Assembly (NCBI GenBank): GCA_027575765.1
Contig: JANBPT010000976.1
Location: 1-17,483, forward strand
Source: Tieghemiomyces parasiticus
Lineage: Eukaryota; Kickxellomycota; Dimargaritomycetes; Dimargaritales; Dimargaritaceae
DNA: 17,483 nt
Direction of reading: 5' to 3'
Position numbers and translations under genes: made by a program. Position 1 is the first letter of the stretch. The number at the start of each line of letters is the position of its first letter. Shown here in pieces: positions 1 to 7,685 of this stretch. The notes under the pieces are model-generated. The model worked only from the letters and a program-made list of their open reading frames with translations, did not search any database and had not been told where the DNA came from.

Positions 1-315
1 GTTGATGAGAAAGCTGGCGATGATGACGTCCACGGTATCGTCCTGGCAGTAGTAGTCAATGTCCTTCTCCCAGTTGGCTGGGTCATCCAGGTGCTGCCCG
101 CCCCAGGAATTCTGACCCCAGTACATCACGAGGTTCGGGCGACAGGCCGGGGGGTCGTCTAATTGTGCGACGCGGGGCTCGGTAGCGACCGCAGATAAAT
201 CGACGGCAAAATCGGCGCGGTCGGGGTAGGAAACGGTCGAGGTCCGCTGGGATTGAGCAGCTAGGGTGAGGAGAGGGACTCCAAGCCCAAGAAAGCACAA
301 ATAAGGAGCCCACAT
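1..315 (-). CDS. Class III (GH18) chitinase, N-terminal part, truncated by the window edge
   Basis: Secreted enzyme that hydrolyses chitin in the cell wall. Only the first 105 residues are present; the window edge falls on a codon boundary. The ATG at 315 opens a signal peptide (about residues 1-20, hydrophobic, ending LLTLAA). A polar stretch of about 40 residues follows, which is longer than in yeast Cts1-type enzymes as I recall them and may be a propeptide. The GH18 barrel then begins: NLVMYWGQNSWGG at 61-73 and a Tyr/Cys/Asp-rich segment at 87-97 leading into VDVIIASFLIN. The YWGQN strand and the SFL strand are diagnostic of class III/Cts1-like chitinases. The catalytic DxxDxDxE motif lies outside the window, so activity cannot be judged. 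Only 142 bp separate this start from the stop of the upstream same-strand gene, so its promoter must be short. A GTG at 313 opens a shadow frame and is not the start. Confidence 0.9.
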   Translation of the reverse strand, partial: MWAPYLCFLGLGVPLLTLAAQSQRTSTVSYPDRADFAVDLSAVATEPRVAQLDDPPACRPNLVMYWGQNSWGGQHLDDPANWEKDIDYYCQDDTVDVIIASFLIN

Positions 316-457
316 GACTACGAAACGACAGATAAAACGGGCCGATGCTGGAAAAATAAAATAAAACTAGGACGACTAGAGCGGAAGAAAGGATCTAACT
401 AGTTGATGAAATACTGACGCCTGCGGCTAGAGCACTACAGCTCCAAAGGTTGGACGT

Positions 458-913
458 TTACTGGTGAGCCCCGGCGTTAGATTGCATCTGGGTCTTCTTG
501 TACTCGTCGATGAGATACGTGAGGAGCTTCTGAATGGCACTGGCAACAGCGAGAATGAGTTCTTGGATAACCTTTTTGCGGTCGTCCTCGGGGGTGGTGG
601 AAGCAAGGGCCTCGTCAGCCGGGGTAGCGTTGGCAGTGGCAGAAGAAGTCTTCTGGTCAGCAAGGTTGGTGAGGAAGCTAAGAGGTTCCGGGAGCTCGTT
701 GATAAGATCCATAATATACTCGATACCTCTAGCCAGGAGGGGGATGATGACGGTTCCAATCAGCTCAATAAGGGAAATGGAACTGGCAAGAAAGGCGGTG
801 AGAGCCGTGGTCAAGGCCGTGATCTGGCCCGTGGACGGCAGAGCGCTGGCATGCGAAGGAGCCTCGACCGAGGCGGTGGTAGGGGCAGGGGCGGTGAAGC
901 GCTGGTGGGTCAT
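458..913 (-). CDS. Hypothetical 151-residue protein, probably highly expressed
   Basis: I do not recognise the family. The protein runs from an ATG at 913 to TAA at 458-460. Residues 1-28 are Ala/Pro/Thr/Ser-rich. Residues 30-73 form one long hydrophobic or amphipathic stretch (ALTAFLASSISLIELIGTVI, then IIPLLARGIEYIMDLI). Residues 84-112 are an acidic, Ala/Thr-rich linker, and 113-138 are a second amphipathic helix (VIQELILAVASAIQKLLTYL) ending in a charged tail. There is no classical signal peptide and there are no cysteines. Codons are strongly biased to GCC, ACC, CTC, ATC, GAG and AAG, and a TATA box with a C/A/T-rich leader lies upstream. Together these suggest high expression. Two open frames run antisense through the same DNA (464-946 and 534-923), but they lack this codon pattern and a promoter. 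Peripheral membrane or lipid-surface binding is possible but is only inference from helix amphipathicity. Confidence 0.75.
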   Translation of the reverse strand: MTHQRFTAPAPTTASVEAPSHASALPSTGQITALTTALTAFLASSISLIELIGTVIIPLLARGIEYIMDLINELPEPLSFLTNLADQKTSSATANATPADEALASTTPEDDRKKVIQELILAVASAIQKLLTYLIDEYKKTQMQSNAGAHQ

Positions 914-1068
914 CTTGGGTTAAGGGGCGGAAGATTGGGTGTCTAGGGGAAGACCTGGGGCGTATTAACAAAGTAAAGAAGAGTGTAGGAGCGGTAGGCT
1001 GGTGCGCAGGCGGTGTGTAATTGTGATGGATTGGTTTTAAAGTGTGAGATCGGCGAGTCGTTTGGTGC

Positions 1069-1076
1069 TATTTATA
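1069..1076 (-). promoter_or_regulatory. TATA box of the 151-residue protein gene
   Basis: Read on the minus strand this is TATAAATA, a consensus TATA element, 156-163 bp upstream of the ATG at 913. A transcription start about 30 bp downstream would leave a leader of roughly 125 nt. The DNA in that interval is C/A/T-rich on the sense strand, as is common in leaders of strongly expressed fungal genes. I saw no comparable element upstream of the other genes here. Confidence 0.6.
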
Positions 1077-2032
1077 CGCACCCAGGTTTAGGGTAATAGG
1101 ATACCCGACCAGCCTTAACTCACCCTGCCTCCCCTGCTTTAGGGTGGGGTTGACTGGTTGGATACGTTGTTTACTTTGGCTCCAAGGCCATTGTTCGTTT
1201 CATTCGTCCCCTTCCTTTGTACAAAAAAAAACCCCACCTACACGTACCCCTTTGCCAAGTCAGAAGAAAGATCACGTACCTTCTGCATCAACACCTGCAA
1301 CTCTCCTTCGCTTTTACTTTACTTAGTCTAGAGGGTAGGAGTATCCGATCCCTCGGCATTTGATTCGACCAGGGGGGCCCAGGGGTATGGTCGTCTGTAG
1401 AGCCCTCAAGTGTCAGGTGTGCCAGCCAGGGTACCTCGATTAGGGGCCGGCCAATTATGTAGGTCGTCTGGTCTTGATGGACCGACTGTCGCTCGGTGTT
1501 CTCTGCCGACTACCTAGGGAGATTAAAGTGGCAGTCCAGGCGCGAGGTCGTTCGAAAGGGTGTTAATGTTACTCTGGTCGCCGGTATTTGTGCAGGACAG
1601 GGCCTAGTCCGCGGCATGAGGTTCTCAGGGTTTTGAGGCAACGGGGTTTTCAGGGGTTCTGGACTCATGGTTCTCCACTGGTAATGGATTACACTGTCTA
1701 GCTCCTGGGTTAACGCAACCAATTTTTTCCAGAGCCCTCACCGTTCATAACACGTAATAAACCCTCGAGCACTGTAGTACAATATAATCTCTGTTGTTCA
1801 TAGCCCACCCGATACGACCTTGCATATTTTTAACCCCGAATGCACAGTGGAAATGGCAGCGGAGGAAAATGGGGCGCAGGGCCTAGCCTCCAAGGGGGCA
1901 CCTGAGGTAGTGATTGAAACCCCATAATTCTCATCCGGTTCGTATATTTTTTGGCTCCTTTGGGGAGTAAGTTTCGTTCATTAAGGGAATTATACATATT
2001 ATCCCCTCAACTCAATGAGAAACTCGGTGGTA

Positions 2033-2068
2033 TGCGCTCCACCAAAGGCCTCTCGCCTAAGGAGCGCA
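2033..2068. repeat. Nested hairpin
   Basis: Perfect 8-bp arms TGCGCTCC (2033-2040) and GGAGCGCA (2061-2068) enclose a second perfect 4-bp stem, AGGC (2046-2049) with GCCT (2055-2058), around the five-base loop CTCTC. The result is a compact two-tier stem-loop in otherwise featureless DNA. No flanking gene explains it and I cannot assign it to a known RNA family. Confidence 0.4.
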
Positions 2069-2463
2069 CGGGATCAGTAGTACACACCAAGGTCGTGCAT
2101 ACCCAGTAGATAAGATCATCATTGAAAGTTCGAAGGCTATTACGAGGTCGAGCATGCCCAAGGTCTTACTGCCCAAAGGCCAGTATTTTTACACGGCCAG
2201 TATATTCGACTGAGGCTGCCAGCCCATTCCTAACTCCCGACTACCGAAACATCGGAACCATTCTGTGTGTACCATAGCCCAGCCTCTCGCTAGTCTACAC
2301 CACAAATGAACCTGGCCAACTGTTTCGACTAGGGATACAAAGCCAGCGCCACGCCGTAGCCTGCACGGCCTTGGGTGCAATTTCCAATCCGTAAGGCGCA
2401 TTAAGGAAGCGTCAGGGTTCTGAGATGTAGAATGCCAGGTTTAATTCTGCAAACTAGGTGGTT

Positions 2464-2520
2464 TGTACAGTCCCAAGTACATTGAACCGTGAATGTTAAG
2501 GAGGGTATGAGTACTGTACA
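2464..2520. repeat. Inverted repeat with 8-bp arms
   Basis: TGTACAGT at 2464-2471 and its exact reverse complement ACTGTACA at 2513-2520 are separated by 41 bp. No target-site duplication is obvious, so this is not called a mobile element. It may be chance. Confidence 0.25.
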
Positions 2521-2715
2521 CTAAACGGGCGGGGCGGGACTCGGGAGTGTATAATCGGGGCCGTTAGCTCATTCGATTTTCTAGCGGTTAAAATGGGAAG
2601 GGTTATAAGGAGCCAGGGCCGTACGGTGGATCGGGCAAGTAGCAGGTGTGATCAAGGGGAAAGGAAGAGAGGGGAGGGAGATAGACCCTCAAGTGAGGGA
2701 GGAGATTATGTGCAC

Positions 2716-3417
2716 CTAGTCGACACGAACGCCCGAGGCCGGTTCCTTATCAAAAGTCGACCCGAGCAGCGACTCTGACTCCAGAAAGTTAACAATGGTA
2801 CCATTGTCTAGGCGAATCTGGAACACTTGGTCGGACCACTGCTGACCTTGACGGTATGTTTTGACGAGCAACTGGCCGGCGGCTCGACTACCGCGGACGC
2901 CAAACTCAATCTCGACGATTCCCTTGAGCTGGTTGATGGTACCGGAGATCCATGGCCAGCCGTAGGCAAACGTAATAGGTTCGCCCAGGGCTTCGATCGC
3001 CGCCGGATGGTGCCGTGCCACGAAGAGAGTGTTGGTCACCGCTGTCGAGGATAGCCGCTGATAGTTAAAGGCCGCACCCATACCCACCACCCAGATTGCC
3101 AAGCCACCCGCCAGGCCCAAGTACTTCCACGTACGGTGTGACTTGATTTGCGGGAGCTCGCGCTCAATGCTCAACGGGCGACCGCCTTCGTTGGCTGCCG
3201 TGGACGACGGCCGGCCGGTGGGAGGTGGAGGCGCGCCCGTGGGTGCGGCAGGACGACGGGTTAGAATGTTGGTGCTGATGGGGCGACAAAGGCTGTAGGC
3301 GAGCAGGGCGGGTGCGATCGTCGGGCGCATCTCGACCGCCGAGGCCCGAGGGTGAAGAAGTACCCACCGGCCGACAGCCGGCCGGGAGCGGAGGGACAGA
3401 GCGGACAAGGTTAACAT
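2716..3417 (-). CDS. COA1: COA1-like cytochrome c oxidase assembly factor
   Basis: A 233-residue intronless gene for a mitochondrial inner-membrane protein. In yeast, Coa1 binds newly made Cox1 and helps early assembly of complex IV. The N-terminus (1-60) is rich in Arg/Ser/Ala and lacks acidic residues until Glu29, as expected for a mitochondrial presequence. A Pro-rich linker follows (about 57-70), then one membrane helix at about 98-117 (YLGLAGGLAIWVVGMGAAFN). The Coa1 domain follows: LGEPITF at 144-150, GWPWISGTINQLKG at 153-166, IEFGVRG at 170-176 and a Trp at 194 before a final strand ending at DNGTIVNF. The Pro-Trp-Ile-Ser-Gly segment after Leu-Gly-Glu-Pro-Ile is characteristic of the family. 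A second ATG at residue 30 is also possible. Tim21 has a similar layout but fits less well. Confidence 0.85.
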   Translation of the reverse strand: MLTLSALSLRSRPAVGRWVLLHPRASAVEMRPTIAPALLAYSLCRPISTNILTRRPAAPTGAPPPPTGRPSSTAANEGGRPLSIERELPQIKSHRTWKYLGLAGGLAIWVVGMGAAFNYQRLSSTAVTNTLFVARHHPAAIEALGEPITFAYGWPWISGTINQLKGIVEIEFGVRGSRAAGQLLVKTYRQGQQWSDQVFQIRLDNGTIVNFLESESLLGSTFDKEPASGVRVD

Positions 3418-3592
3418 AGTGAAACGGGAAAATGGAGAAGGTGGGAACCTAGAAACGGGTATTGCGTTGTGTACGTTAGGTATTGAAGGAATGGAGTGGG
3501 AGGTTGAGTACTAGTTATGCATGCGGTCGTGCGGCTGATCGCCTATGTCCTAAACGTACTACTCGCTCCCTAGGTCGCCCCTCCTCCCCCGC

Positions 3593-3649
3593 GCCAGCCG
3601 TGTGGCCGGGGGGACGGGGGCTGTGCAAGCTCCTGCGCCCGCGGCTGGC
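3593..3649. repeat. GC-rich inverted repeat flanked by C and G runs
   Basis: GCCAGCCG at 3593-3600 and its reverse complement CGGCTGGC at 3642-3649 bracket a 41-bp loop containing runs of six and five G. Just left of the repeat are C runs of four and five. The element could fold as a hairpin, or as a quadruplex on either strand. Its role is unknown. Confidence 0.35.
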
Positions 3650-3710
3650 TGAGACGTGAGGTATGACATCCCATGAGCAGCTTGGGGAGGAGAGTGAGCA
3701 GATCCCAATG

Positions 3711-3722
3711 AATCACGTGATT
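3711..3722. promoter_or_regulatory. CACGTG (E-box/CPF-type) palindrome upstream of COA1
   Basis: AATCACGTGATT is a perfect 12-bp palindrome about 295-305 bp upstream of the COA1 start. The core TCACGTGA matches the preferred site of fungal bHLH factors of the Cbf1/CPF type, which in yeasts bind respiratory and sulphur-metabolism promoters. A CCAAT box lies about 90 bp further upstream. Function is inferred from the motif only. Confidence 0.35.
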
Positions 3723-3956
3723 TTTACGGGCACCATAATTAGTGTGAGTTGTGGGGAGCCAAGTCGCCTCAATATCTATGACCGTAACAATTTCCAAACC
3801 AGGATGCGCCTATTGGCTTGCACAAGTGTTCTGCCATGACAGTCATATTTGATATTGTATATCGCTACCAACTTTCTATCGTATAGACAAGAGGTTTATT
3901 ATTACTGCGTGTTTTACACAGAGGGTGACTAGTGAGACTTTGGTGCGCTTGGGAGC

Positions 3957-5396
3957 TCACACAACCTCGCATTGCTTTTGTTCTGTGGTTTTACGGTAAA
4001 GGTGAACCGCCCGATGCGCAGGAACGGACCCATCTTCCCTCTCTTCCATCCGGGTCTCCATGGACACGTAATAGTGGCGGAAGAGGATCTCGCCAAAGAT
4101 GACGGTGTTGCCCTCTTCGTACGACTTGTCCCCATTATGCCTGGCGATGGTCGAGAAGTAACGGTTCGTCATTTGCTGGTCCTTCATAAATCTGGCCTTG
4201 GCATTTGGTGCAGGTTTTAAGGTGTATTCGCTAGGGGCGAGTACAATTTTAAAATCGTGGTTGAACTGGAAGGTGACATCCTTGAGTTCCGATAGATCCA
4301 GGTTCCCGAAAGCGTAAAGCGAGTTGAAGTCCGGGAGGTCGAGAGGTGTCTTGCTATCGGGCTTGTATTGATCAATGGCGTATAGGGGAACCTGAATTTC
4401 GTCCGCCGATAGTTGATCCGCGAACTCATCCATCTGGTATTCGGGGAGATAGATGAATCGGGAGGCGACTTCAAACTGTACGTTTACATCGTCCATACTT
4501 AAGACGAGATGGTCGCCATAATAGATTTTCAATGAGTTGCCTGGGCTCAAGAAATGGGTGGCCGAGCTTTTCACTGGGAAGGACCCCACGCGGCCGGGTT
4601 CAGCCTGAACCATCGCCGGTAATGCATGCGTCGACATAATGAGCTCCCCCACGGGCGTATCGGGGGTGATGACCACGGGTCGATCACTGCGGCGGTATCC
4701 CGCACACACGTTGAAATGGTGGAAGTAGTGGGGACCTAGGGTCCTCTCGAGGGCCTCATTGAGGCCGCTATAGGTGAAGGGGCTATTTTCTAAGCCGCTG
4801 CGTGCCACGCCAAACACACCGTCGAAGCGGAAATTCTTCTCCAGGCCCTTGTCCAGCCCCAGCACCGCATTGACACGGACCGTGAGGCCGGTGTCCCCAA
4901 GCTGGAGGTTTTTCTCCATACGGTAGAGCGGGACGGCCTTGTTTTGGAATAGCCCGTGGCGATACCCGGCAGGGTCCAAATCCCGTGGGTTGACGGAGTC
5001 GTCGGGCGCTACACACGTGCGCTGGGCGATATCCTTCGGAAGTTTCCGCTTTCTCGCGCGTCCTTCGTCCGGTTTGCTGAATACCCAGAGCCCATGGCTA
5101 CGAGACTCTAGGCGTAAGAGAAACTTAGTGTTTACATCTTCCGTGGATTGGACAATGACACACAGGTTGGAGAATTCGTTGGCGACAGCCGGGAATATTT
5201 TCGGGGATTTCTTGGTCAGATTAGTGACCTTTTTGAGATCAGTGGCTAAAAGGGCGAGTTTCTCGATTCTGCTAGGTGGGGGCGGACTCGGCGCTTCAGC
5301 TATGCGGTACAAAGGCATCGTGATATTTAGAGAAGAAGCACCCCAGGTATTGGCACATAGCCAGACCAAGGCCGCGTAGTAGACGAATCGAGTCAT
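3957..5396 (-). CDS. Secreted pepsin-like (A1 fold) protein lacking both catalytic aspartates
   Basis: A 479-residue intronless gene. I chose the ATG at 5396 because it opens a clean signal peptide (MTRFVYYAALVWLCANTWGA); upstream in-frame codons offer only a TTG. A propeptide-like ITMPLYR follows. The two-lobe aspartic-protease layout is recognisable: FLLRLESRSHGLWVFS (92-107) sits where enzymes have the first Asp-Thr-Gly; FDGVFGVARSG (191-201) matches the FDGIxGLG strand; VNVQFEVASRFIYLPE (304-319) sits at the second Asp-Thr-Gly; and TVIFGEILFRHYYVSM (431-446) matches the ILGxxFLRxYY strand. The first motif is Glu97-Ser98-Arg99 and the second Glu309-Val310-Ala311. The flap Tyr-Gly is also missing (LYRMEKN near 157-163). 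I infer an extracellular, non-proteolytic member of the family, perhaps a binding protein or inhibitor. The frame is intact, so this is not a decayed gene. Confidence 0.85.
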   Translation of the reverse strand: MTRFVYYAALVWLCANTWGASSLNITMPLYRIAEAPSPPPPSRIEKLALLATDLKKVTNLTKKSPKIFPAVANEFSNLCVIVQSTEDVNTKFLLRLESRSHGLWVFSKPDEGRARKRKLPKDIAQRTCVAPDDSVNPRDLDPAGYRHGLFQNKAVPLYRMEKNLQLGDTGLTVRVNAVLGLDKGLEKNFRFDGVFGVARSGLENSPFTYSGLNEALERTLGPHYFHHFNVCAGYRRSDRPVVITPDTPVGELIMSTHALPAMVQAEPGRVGSFPVKSSATHFLSPGNSLKIYYGDHLVLSMDDVNVQFEVASRFIYLPEYQMDEFADQLSADEIQVPLYAIDQYKPDSKTPLDLPDFNSLYAFGNLDLSELKDVTFQFNHDFKIVLAPSEYTLKPAPNAKARFMKDQQMTNRYFSTIARHNGDKSYEEGNTVIFGEILFRHYYVSMETRMEEREDGSVPAHRAVHLYRKTTEQKQCEVV

Positions 5397-7685
5397 GGTG
5401 CGCGCACGACGTAGCACTAATGGCAAGCACTTGGATAGGAGATAAAAGGTCGTCGCTACGGATGACGGTCCCTGGTAAAAAAAAAATACCTACTGATAAG
5501 TGGGCGCTAGAGAGTTAAACAATGGGTACGCGCTGGGCCGGCTGAAGAGAGACAGGCGGCAGTATTTGATATTTGATGACCATAAGAAGATATGGGCATA
5601 TGCGGAGTCGGTAAAGTGGCGAGATCTGTCAAACCGGAGGGGATATTTAGGGTGATCGATTAAATAACGCTAAAAACCGCAATGAGATAAAAAAAAACAC
5701 CAGAAACTATGTCGAACATGAAGGGTACGCGAGCCGGCCCTGCGCAGGAAAAGATAATGGTGGATAGCTAAACAATGCTGGGTTGAGCGGGGCGTACTAC
5801 CACACGGTTTATATTCCAGGATGATGGGGACAATGTTGGCTGAGGGCAAGATATGGCGCCAGAAAGGCTGGTGGCACCCTAGCAAGCAACGGTGAGGGCA
5901 ACGGGAGACGGATAGGAAAGGGTAGGGTAGGGTGGGGAGGAAGGCGAGGAGAGACAAGAGACGCCGGACTTGTAAATAAGAATTCGCAAAATTATGTTCG
6001 CTCCAGTTCCCTCGATACGGCCTACGGCGCTAAGTGTGTCGGCCCGCTCCCTTCCCCCCTCTGCTCTACTACCTGATTTCCTGCCTTCTGCTCACCATCC
6101 AAAGCACCCTCATTGACCCCCTCGTTCCGCCTTTCTTTACCATCGAATAGGTCGTTTTGCGTTGCCCTTTCCCTCCCCAGCCAGCACCACCTCTGCCAAC
6201 AAGCTGCCTCTTCCACTCCATCGAGGAACGGGATTTTTTAAAGGACTATACGCTCGTATCACTTCCAGACGACGGGGTGACACCACCACACACACAGGGT
6301 TTAGTATTAGTGGACGCAGACGTGGGGGTGGCGGTGGAGGACTTGTACACACGGGTCGGTCGAGTAGCGATAAGGCATACCTTCTCCCATCGCTTGCCTT
6401 TAGTCTTCCACGGTTACACCTGATCAACCCGCTCTAGGCGCGACACTAAGGAACCCAAGTGAGGGGTGGAGGGGCAAATGTAACCTTATCATTGGCACTT
6501 GCTTCCACCACGGAGTGACGGCTTGGTTATCGTATATGATGAATTAGGTCTGGTTGCCGATTTCTTTCGCAGCTCCGCACTGTGCGCCCCTTTGGTAGAC
6601 CCGTCTATACACTATATTTTACTCGTATCGCTCTTTGATTCCGGTTGTCGTTTCGAGCATGTATACTTCATAAAGCCTATTCTTCCGCCGGCTCATCCCA
6701 TGGGAGTTGTGGCAAGTCAAGATGGGAGTATGAAATGAACCGGCCGCGATAATGACAGATTCGGGTAAAGCACTCAAGGCCAGTGGACCCTTGATGTCAA
6801 GCTCCGGAAGGTCCACAAGGAGGAGACCCGAAGTTGACGACAGGCTGACGATGACTAAAAATACAAGGGTATTTGTCGGTTGCCGGGATACGTGATATGG
6901 TCATTGCAGCGCCCATATGTGTCTCCACCATTCTTCACCCTATTTTCGCAGGCGTAGAGGATAAAACTATAGCGAAAATAGAACTGGGAATTCTCAAGCC
7001 CTTGCCGTGATCGACCTTAACTACAGAGAACCCCGAATAGCATTATATTTTACTTCGGAAGTATCCAACCTCTCAGGGTTTCCCCCTCCGATTTATCACA
7101 AATACTTCCCCTTGCATCCTTTAGTATTTCGTAGCACTCGGCTGTCCCTTTGTAGCCCCTCTTTTCCCTTAGCCTTCTCCCTTACTCTTGTAACCCCCCT
7201 CGTTTAGCCTTAAGCCAATCCATCATTTATTTTGGGATAGAGCAGATTTGTCCAACTCCCCTGTCGAAGTACCGCCTAATTGGACTCATTAGGGTTGACC
7301 ACCATTTACCAGTACTACAGTTATAGATATCCACTGGATTCACATAATTGCTAGTCTCCGAGGCTTAGGATTAATGATTCGCTCTCTCCCACTACAAACC
7401 TAAACAACAACCATCGCACGTAAAATCACTCGGTGGCGATATTGAGGAAACGAGTCATAAATCATGAAACCTGAACATCCGAATGCACAGGTCCATCCGG
7501 TGAGAAATCTTACATGAACAGAGAGACTTCGTCAACCGCGGCATTAAATTGACTGAAAAGCGCCATCCCTCCCACTGAATTCTTCACAAAGTTATTATTC
7601 ACGGTTATATATCGCTCTCCAGAGACGTTCAACTCTAATCAAACTCGAATCCAGATCAGAGCGACCCCCCCCCTTATTCAAAAAA
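5397..7685. other. Gene-free stretch of 2.3 kb
   Basis: No exon with family resemblance was found on either strand. The left part should hold the promoter of the pepsin-like gene and includes an A run (read T on its sense strand) near 5477-5486. A G-quadruplex motif lies at 5920-5937. Open frames at 6157-6437 overlap in several frames on a low-complexity G/T/C-rich segment and are not credible. A 93-codon open stretch near 6619-6897 (minus) lacks an upstream ATG and family match. From about 6960 to 7640 the DNA is richer in A+T with nothing recognisable. An unannotated RNA gene or lineage-specific short gene cannot be excluded. Confidence 0.5.
5920..5937 (+). other. G-quadruplex motif
   Basis: GGGTAGGGTAGGGTGGGG has four G tracts with loops of 2, 2 and 1 bases, fitting the strict quadruplex pattern with very short loops. 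It lies on the + strand about 525 bp upstream of the pepsin-like gene, which is transcribed from the other strand. It is only a partial telomere-like repeat, and there is no array around it. Confidence 0.55.

Larger units (their letters stand above)
914..2715. other. Gene-free stretch of 1.8 kb
   Basis: Apart from the TATA box and leader of the orphan gene (about 914-1080), I find no exon, RNA gene or transposon. Open frames at 1144-1326, 1510-1722, 2189-2401 and 2593-2778 are short, have no family resemblance and no biased codon use. Notable marks are a nested hairpin at 2033-2068, an inverted repeat with arms at 2464-2471 and 2513-2520, and a TTTGTACAAA palindrome at 1216-1225 followed by an A run. 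Confidence 0.6.
3418..3956. other. Intergenic region, likely COA1 promoter
   Basis: This 539-bp gap between two minus-strand genes should hold the COA1 promoter and the terminator of the pepsin-like gene. It contains a C-run/G-run hairpin element near 3576-3649, a CACGTG palindrome at 3711-3722 and, at 3812-3816, ATTGG, which is a CCAAT box read on the COA1 sense strand. No convincing open frame lies in it. Confidence 0.5.

Noticed and set aside
464..946. Antisense open frames (464-946 and 534-923, +) over the 151-residue gene
   Set aside because: The longer one starts at GTG, both have unbiased codon use and repetitive Gly/Arg or Ala-rich content, and the promoter evidence favours the minus strand.
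1216..1225. TTTGTACAAA followed by A run, reminiscent of a cloning-vector recombination site
   Set aside because: The flanking bases do not match the full site; it is a short palindrome only.
6619..6897. Minus-strand open stretch with a segment resembling a GMC oxidoreductase motif (VIIAAGSFHTP)
   Set aside because: No ATG start, no neighbouring exons with family resemblance, and the match is a single short motif in a 93-codon opening.
7639..7652. Possible tRNA T-arm (CTCGAATCC on +)
   Set aside because: The bases beside the loop cannot form the 5-bp T stem and no A box or acceptor stem is present.
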